NCBI GenBank assembly: GCA_020073205.1
Contig: JAIQFR010000024.1
Coordinates: forward strand, 1 to 45,757
DNA: 45,757 nt
Direction: 5' to 3'
Source of the DNA: Terriglobia bacterium
GTDB taxonomy: Bacteria > Acidobacteriota > Polarisedimenticolia > Polarisedimenticolales > JAIQFR01
Part shown: positions 41,392 through 45,757 of the stretch, piece by piece
Numbering within the stretch: position 1 is the stretch's first letter
Layout: every line of letters starts with the position of its first letter
Position numbers and translations under genes: made by a program
Notes under the pieces: model-generated
Databases searched by the model: none
What the model saw: only the letters and a program-made list of their open reading frames with translations
What the model was told of the DNA's origin: nothing

Positions 41392-42708
41392 CTACGTCCC
41401 CATCATGCGGGCGAGCCACGAGCCCGGCTTCACGATGCTCTGGCTGCGGTCGGGGCCGACGCTCACCAGTCCGACCTCCGCTCCGATCATCTGGCCCAGC
41501 CGCTCGAGGTAGGCTTGCGCCTCGACCGGAAGATCCTCGAAGCGCCGCGTGCCGGTGGTGTCGCTCCTCCAGCCGGGGAGGGTCTCGAACTCGGCTTCGA
41601 CCCGCGCGGCGGCCGCAGGCGACGCGGGCAGTGAGAGTACCGACCGGCCGTCGAGCCGGTATCCCGTGCAGACGCGGATCTCCTCGGACTCGTCCAGCAC
41701 GTCCAGGAGCGTGACGCAGGCCGCGTCGAAGCGGTTGAGCCGGTGGGCGTACGCCGCCGCGACCCCGTCGAACCACCCGCAGCGCCGCGGGCGGCCTGTC
41801 GTCGTGCCGTACTCGTGCCCCCGTTTCCTGAGCCTTTCGCCGACACCCTCCGGACCGTCCCGAAGCTCCGTCGGCATCGGGCCGTCGCCGACCCGCGTCG
41901 TGTACGCCTTGAACACGCCCAGGACGCCGTCCACCCTCCTCGGGGAGACCCCGAGGCCGGCGCACAGCCCTCCCGCCACCGTGCTCGACGACGTGACGAA
42001 CGGGTAGGAGCCGTGATCGAGGTCGAGGAGCGTGCCCTGCGCCCCCTCGAACAGGACGCTCAACCCCTCGTCCATCCAGTCGTTCAGGAGGAGCGACGTG
42101 TCGGCGACGTACGGCGACAGCCGCGCCCACCACTCGCGGGCGTCCCGCACAAGCGCTTCGGGATCCGGCGCCCCTCCGGCCGGGCCGAGCAGCTTCTCGA
42201 GCCTGGCCTCCGCGAGCGCCCGGACCCGGGCCAGGAGCGCGTCCCTGTCCGCGAGGTCGGCGAGCCGGATCCCGAGTCGCGCGGCCTTCGCCTCGTACGC
42301 CGGGCCGATCCCCTTCCTCGTCGTGCCGAGCCGGGGCGCGAGGTGGCCCGCGGTCTCGCCGAGATCGTCCAGCCTCGCCATTTCCGGGAGGATCACGTGG
42401 GCGCGGTCGCTGAGTTGGAGGCGCCCGGTGAGGTCGATGCCGGCCGCGGCGAGCGTGTCGATCTCCTCGATCAGCTTCGGGAGGTCGAGGACCGTTCCGT
42501 TGCCGACGACGACCCGCACGTCCGGCCTGAAGGCTCCCGACGGGATGTGGTGCAGGGCGTGCCGCCGGCCGTCGACGGTCACGGTGTGGCCGGCGTTCGG
42601 CCCGCCCTGGTAGCGGGCCACGACGTCGAACCGCTCCGAGAGGAGGTCGACGACCTTCCCCTTCCCCTCGTCGCCCCACTGGGCGCCGACTACCGCGACG
42701 TTCGGCAT
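41392..42708 (-). CDS. purA: Adenylosuccinate synthetase
   Basis: The 438-residue enzyme makes adenylosuccinate from IMP, aspartate and GTP in AMP biosynthesis. The N-terminal GTP-binding segment VVGAQWGDEGKGKVVDLLSE carries the catalytic Asp13 and the following QGGPNAGHT. GTTRKGIGPAYEAKAAR, LFEGAQGTLLDLDHGSYPFV (His41-type and IMP-binding regions), and the C-terminal VGPDRSQSIV are all standard. Length is normal. It sits between the zinc-ribbon regulator (22-nt gap) and the exporter adaptor, an unusual neighbourhood for purA. Confidence 0.97.
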   Translation of the reverse strand: MPNVAVVGAQWGDEGKGKVVDLLSERFDVVARYQGGPNAGHTVTVDGRRHALHHIPSGAFRPDVRVVVGNGTVLDLPKLIEEIDTLAAAGIDLTGRLQLSDRAHVILPEMARLDDLGETAGHLAPRLGTTRKGIGPAYEAKAARLGIRLADLADRDALLARVRALAEARLEKLLGPAGGAPDPEALVRDAREWWARLSPYVADTSLLLNDWMDEGLSVLFEGAQGTLLDLDHGSYPFVTSSSTVAGGLCAGLGVSPRRVDGVLGVFKAYTTRVGDGPMPTELRDGPEGVGERLRKRGHEYGTTTGRPRRCGWFDGVAAAYAHRLNRFDAACVTLLDVLDESEEIRVCTGYRLDGRSVLSLPASPAAAARVEAEFETLPGWRSDTTGTRRFEDLPVEAQAYLERLGQMIGAEVGLVSVGPDRSQSIVKPGSWLARMMGT

Positions 42709-42730
42709 GCTCGATCCGCGGGAGAGGTCG

Positions 42731-43282
42731 TCAAGAGGCGCTCCCCGGGGGCAGGATCGCCTGGACGCGCTGCACGAGCGTCTCTCTGAGCCGCTCCTTG
42801 TCGAGGAACCCCCGAGCGCCGAGCTGCTGGAGGAACCCCAGCACGTTGTCCTTGTACACCCCGCTCATCGCGAGCACCGGAGTGTCCTTGATCCGCTCGT
42901 CTTGCCGTGCCTCCCGGAGAACGTCGAACCCCGTCATGCGGGGCATCAGGAGATCCAGCAGCAGGAGGTCGGGGTGCTCCTCGCGGAGGACGCGGAGCGT
43001 CTCGACGCCGTCCGCGGCGACGAGCACGTTGTAACCGGCCTCCTCGAGCAGCCGCTCCGCCATCCCGACCACCTTCGGGTTGTCGTCGGCGACGAGCACC
43101 GTGCGCCGGCGGCTCAGGCTCCGGTAGGAGCCGGACGACGAGGACGAGTGGACCTCGTCCATTTCGAGATCGATGCGCACGGCCGTCCGGCACCCAGGAC
43201 AGAGGTACTTGACCACTCGCTCGCCCGGACCGTAGTCGACCAGGCGGAACTCGGTCCTGCACTGGGGGCACCGGACGAGCAC
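42731..43282 (-). CDS. Response regulator with N-terminal zinc ribbon
   Basis: The start is set at GTG 43282 just before the zinc ribbon; a GTG at 43336 would add 18 basic residues and overlap a TATACT that looks like a -10 element. In the 183-residue form, Cys5-Cys8 (CPQC) and Cys28-Cys31 (CPGC) make a zinc ribbon of the type MxxCPxC. After a Ser-rich linker a receiver domain follows: TVLVADDNP, the phospho-acceptor Asp110 in LLLLDLLMPRMTG and the conserved Lys in FLDK. There is no output domain other than the ribbon. It lies at the head of the purA-exporter operon and may regulate protein partners. Confidence 0.88.
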   Translation of the reverse strand: MLVRCPQCRTEFRLVDYGPGERVVKYLCPGCRTAVRIDLEMDEVHSSSSSGSYRSLSRRRTVLVADDNPKVVGMAERLLEEAGYNVLVAADGVETLRVLREEHPDLLLLDLLMPRMTGFDVLREARQDERIKDTPVLAMSGVYKDNVLGFLQQLGARGFLDKERLRETLVQRVQAILPPGSAS

Positions 43283-43396
43283 GCACCGCCTCTGACGGGC
43301 GAGAAGCACCCGTCGACAAAGGCGGAAGTATAGCACCCGGAAGGGACGAATCCGCGCCTCGAGTCGGCGGATCGGCCGGGCTCGACCGCTCGGGAT

Positions 43397-43472
43397 TGGT
43401 GGACGGCAAGGGATTCGAACCCTCGACCCCGGCGTTGCGAACGCCGTGCTCTCCCAGCTGAGCTAGCCGCCC
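43397..43472 (-). tRNA. tRNA-Ala(CGC)
   Basis: The minus strand gives acceptor GGGCGGC/GCCGTCC with the G3-T70 pair that identifies alanine tRNAs, anticodon stem CGGCG/CGCCG with loop TTCGCAA (anticodon CGC), T loop TTCGAAT, discriminator A and an encoded CCA at 43397-43399. It is 16 nt downstream of tRNA-Val on the same strand, probably cotranscribed. Confidence 0.95.
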
Positions 43473-43488
43473 ATGTCCCGAACGGGCC

Positions 43489-43563
43489 TGGTGGGGCGTG
43501 CAGGATTTGAACCTGCGACTTCCACCGTGTGAAGATGGCACTCTACCGCTGAGTTAACGCCCC
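43489..43563 (-). tRNA. tRNA-Val(CAC)
   Basis: The minus strand gives acceptor GGGGCGT/ACGCCCC, D arm ACTC...GAGT, anticodon stem CCATC/GGTGG with loop TTCACAC (anticodon CAC), T arm GCAGG-TTCAAAT-CCTGC, discriminator A and an encoded CCA at 43489-43491. Confidence 0.95.
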
Positions 43564-43642
43564 TGCGCGCCCCCTGAACCGACGGGCAAGCGCGAACTTA
43601 TAGCACACGCATTTCGTGAGCGGCAACCGGGTCGGACGAGGA

Positions 43643-44614
43643 TCAGACGAGGAACCGCTCGGGCTCGGCGTCGGGGCGAACCTCGACACGACGTTCCTCG
43701 GCGCCCCGGCGGCAGACGACCCCGCAAAGGGAATCGTCTCGCCCCGCCCCGTAGCGCGCCGCCAGCGCGGCCGCGCGAGCGAGGCCGGCGTCGTCCGGCT
43801 CCCCCTCCACGATCGTCAGCGCCCCTCCCCCCTCGGAGCGGCAGGTCCAGAGGCCCGCCGCGAGACCGGCGAGGATCCGGCCCTCCTCGTCGTTCCTGGC
43901 CACCACGGCCTTCACCCCGTGGGACACACGGAAGTGCCGGCCGAGCCTGAGCCGGAGCAGCCCGTCCCTCCCCGGATAGGAGGAGCCCCCGTGCGCGAGG
44001 AGATCGCGCAGGCGCCGGGAGAAGCCGAGGTCCGCCAGGAGGCAGCAGCCGCTCCCGGGCGCGGGCCCATCTCCGACGCCGAGCCCGCGGGCGAGCGCCT
44101 GCTGTGCCGTTCGCGATCGCCCCTCGAGGTCGCCGAGACGGCTCCGGTCGATGCGCCCGTCGGTCTCCGCCGCGGTCGGAGGAAGGTGCGCGGCCGACAG
44201 CGGCCGCAAGAGTCGCCCCACGAGGCCCGACTCCCGCTCGATCCTGAGGAGCGACTCGCGGCGCTGGCTCATGCGAGTCTGCCCCAGCACCTCTCCGGTC
44301 ACGACGAGGTCCGCTCCCCTCTCCCGCGCGAGGCTCGCCGCTTTCCGGAGCATGAAGATCCGGCAGTCGATGCACGGGTTCATCGCCGTGCCGTACCCGT
44401 GCTTCGGCCGGACCACGACGCTCTCGAAGTGCTCGCGAGCCACGTCCACCACCTCGACCGGAAGCTCCGGGGTCGAGCGGGCCGCGCGGGTCCGCTCCGC
44501 GCGGAGGAACGCCGTCTCGAAATGGACCGCCTCGGTCTCGACACCCTGCTCCCTGACCAGGCGCGCGGCGAGGCGCCCGTCGAGCCCACCCGACAGCAGC
44601 GCGAGGGCCTTCAC
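43643..44614 (-). CDS. PP-loop ATP pyrophosphatase, MnmA/ThiI-like tRNA thiolation protein
   Basis: The start GTG at 44614 (VKALALLSGGLDG) fits the family N-terminus; the frame upstream is not used. The 323-residue protein has a PP-loop, but it reads SGGLDG where the family has SGGxDS, so the second Ser is lost. HFETAF, NPCIDCRIFMLRKA (Cys81, Cys84), TGEVLGQTRMSQRRESLLRI and GSGCCLL (Cys190/191) are marks of the MnmA/ThiI-like branch of thiolases. It should adenylate a uridine for sulfur transfer; the exact tRNA position is unknown. It is distinct from the standard mnmA at 15338. It lies right upstream of two tRNA genes. Confidence 0.8.
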   Translation of the reverse strand: MKALALLSGGLDGRLAARLVREQGVETEAVHFETAFLRAERTRAARSTPELPVEVVDVAREHFESVVVRPKHGYGTAMNPCIDCRIFMLRKAASLARERGADLVVTGEVLGQTRMSQRRESLLRIERESGLVGRLLRPLSAAHLPPTAAETDGRIDRSRLGDLEGRSRTAQQALARGLGVGDGPAPGSGCCLLADLGFSRRLRDLLAHGGSSYPGRDGLLRLRLGRHFRVSHGVKAVVARNDEEGRILAGLAAGLWTCRSEGGGALTIVEGEPDDAGLARAAALAARYGAGRDDSLCGVVCRRGAEERRVEVRPDAEPERFLV

Positions 44615-44701
44615 TTCATTTCCGATCGCGCCGCCGTGACGTCGACATGCCGGAAGCGTAGCATCCCGGGGGCCGCCAAACAGCCGGAATACGGGCTCCC
44701 C

Positions 44702-44729
44702 TTGACCCGAGGCACCGATCACCTATATT
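44702..44729 (+). promoter_or_regulatory. Sigma-70-type promoter of the diguanylate-cyclase-like gene
   Basis: TTGACC at 44702-44707 and TATATT at 44724-44729 are separated by 16 nt, the best sigma-70-like pair I saw in the window. The ATG of the plus-strand gene follows 72 nt downstream at 44802. Confidence 0.6.
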
Positions 44730-44801
44730 TTCCGCCCTTCTGGCCCGCGGCGCCCGGCTCGAGCATCGGGGAAGCGCGGGAAGCGGGAGTGTGGCGCGCG
44801 C

Positions 44802-45757
44802 ATGCAGCCGGTTCCGCCTCGTGGCAACGTGCTGGTGTTCACCTCGGATCGCGAGTCGGGCGACCGGCTATGCCGCTGGATCGCCGGCGCGGGCGAGGAG
44901 CCCGTTCTCCTCTCCGGTCCGGAGAGATTCCTCGTCGACCGGGGCGACGACGAGTCGGTAGACCTCCTGGTCACCGACCTCGACACCGACGATCCTTCCT
45001 CCCGCGCGCTCTTCGACCGCCTCCTGTCCGGCGATCTCTTCGCCCGTGTCCCGCAGATCCACGTGATCCGCGACCTCGCGCTGCGGCAGGACATGGAGCG
45101 GAGGAACCCGGCTCTTTCCTCGGTGTGGATCCTCAACCCGCCGGAGGCCGGCGAGTTCCAGACCCGGGTCCGCCTGTCCGCGGAAATCGGGCGGCTCCGG
45201 CGCGAGCACCAGCGGAGCGCGGTCCGGGATCCCCTGACCGGGCTCTACAACCGCCAGCACCTCCATCACCGTCTCGAGGAGGAGTTCTCCCGGTCTCGCC
45301 GGTACCGGAGCCCGCTGTCGTTCGTCCTGTTCGACATCGACCACCTCAAGAGCATCAACGACGCCCTGGGCCAGACCTCGGGCGACTCGGTGATCCACCA
45401 GGTCGCGGAGGTCCTCCGCCACCAGGTGCGCAAGGAGGACATCCTCGGGCGGACCGGGGAGGAGTCGTTCGGCACGATCCTGCCCGGCAACCGGTACCGC
45501 GGGGCCGCGGTATTCGCGAGCAAGGTGCGCACCCATACCGAGGAGATCCTGCTCCGGCACGAGGGGACCAGCTTCCAGGTCAGGGTCTCCGCGGGCATCT
45601 CGAGCTATCCCGACAATCGCTCGATTCACGCCGCCGAGGACCTGGTGCGGGCCACGGAGAACGCCCTCTCGGAGGCCAAGACCCGCGGCGGCAACCGGGT
45701 GTTCATCGACGAGGCGGTCCTGAGGCACGAGCGCCGCGTGATCCTCGTGGCGGACGC
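44802..45757 (+). CDS. REC-like / degenerate GGDEF / REC protein (partial, C-terminus outside window)
   Basis: The frame from ATG 44802 is open for 318 codons to the window edge. Residues 8-110 (NVLVFTSDRESGDRLCRWIA, then VDLLVTDLDTD) look like a receiver domain. A helix leads to a GGDEF domain: RDPLTGLYNRQHLHHRLEEE, FVLFDIDHLKSINDALG, then a signature that reads GRTGEESF where RYGGEEF is expected. The second Gly and the catalytic second acidic residue are changed, so cyclase activity is doubtful. VRVSAGISSYPD and ALSEAKTRGGNRV end the domain. The last codons, RRVILVADA, look like the start of another receiver domain. Confidence 0.85.
   Translation, partial: MQPVPPRGNVLVFTSDRESGDRLCRWIAGAGEEPVLLSGPERFLVDRGDDESVDLLVTDLDTDDPSSRALFDRLLSGDLFARVPQIHVIRDLALRQDMERRNPALSSVWILNPPEAGEFQTRVRLSAEIGRLRREHQRSAVRDPLTGLYNRQHLHHRLEEEFSRSRRYRSPLSFVLFDIDHLKSINDALGQTSGDSVIHQVAEVLRHQVRKEDILGRTGEESFGTILPGNRYRGAAVFASKVRTHTEEILLRHEGTSFQVRVSAGISSYPDNRSIHAAEDLVRATENALSEAKTRGGNRVFIDEAVLRHERRVILVAD

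Noticed and set aside
1-45757. CRISPR arrays
   Set aside because: No regularly spaced direct repeats with unique spacers of constant length were seen; the short arrays found have no spacers of CRISPR size.

Overview
The window is about 45.8 kb of high-GC bacterial chromosome. The organism looks Gram-negative with a full envelope: lipoprotein maturation (lgt, lspA), LPS heptose synthesis (hldE), a TonB-type protein, a MacAB-like tripartite exporter and an MscS-family channel. High GC, many GTG starts, dense two-component and c-di-GMP signalling and a zinc-ribbon response regulator would fit Acidobacteriota or a deltaproteobacterial-type lineage. This placement is an inference without any phylogenetic marker. 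Most genes are packed with ATGA, GTGA or TGATG overlaps.

Layout. 1-3096 (minus): signalling operon of a response regulator, a degenerate-GGDEF/EAL protein and a membrane PAS sensor cut by the window edge. 3378-5036 (minus): secreted fibronectin-III protein interrupted by an amber codon. 5317-14758: an integrated element of about 9.4 kb in tRNA-Gly(CCC). 14870-16426 (minus): small secreted Cys-rich protein and mnmA. 16527-26308 (plus): ileS-lspA-lgt-rluD-DUF2520 operon, then a secreted unknown, a GH84-like glycosidase and an MFS carrier. 26358-29884: hldE, a chimeric gene remnant, an OsmC protein, tRNA-Glu and a TonB-domain protein. 29950-31960 (plus): four unknown or regulatory small genes next to tRNA-Lys. 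32083-43282 (minus): mscS, then a long run read from zinc-ribbon regulator and purA into a MacAB-like exporter, an LtaS-like sulfatase-fold transferase and a VanZ-like protein. 43397-45757: tRNA-Ala, tRNA-Val, a PP-loop tRNA-thiolation-like protein and a divergent diguanylate-cyclase-like protein cut by the edge.

The main discovery candidate is 5317-14758. It is bounded by a perfect 45-bp direct repeat of the tRNA-Gly 3' half, with a 25-bp repeat (one mismatch) just inside each end, as expected for arm-type integrase sites. It carries a tyrosine integrase, an excisionase-like HTH protein, a regulator, a DnaB-N/RecA-like helicase beside iteron-like repeats, a P27-type small terminase, an HK97-type major capsid protein and a small head-type protein. 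There is no portal, large terminase, protease, tail or lysis gene. This is the gene set expected of a capsid-forming phage satellite: it can excise, replicate and direct packaging but must borrow everything else from a helper phage. A two-TM protein of unknown function on the opposite strand looks like its cargo gene.
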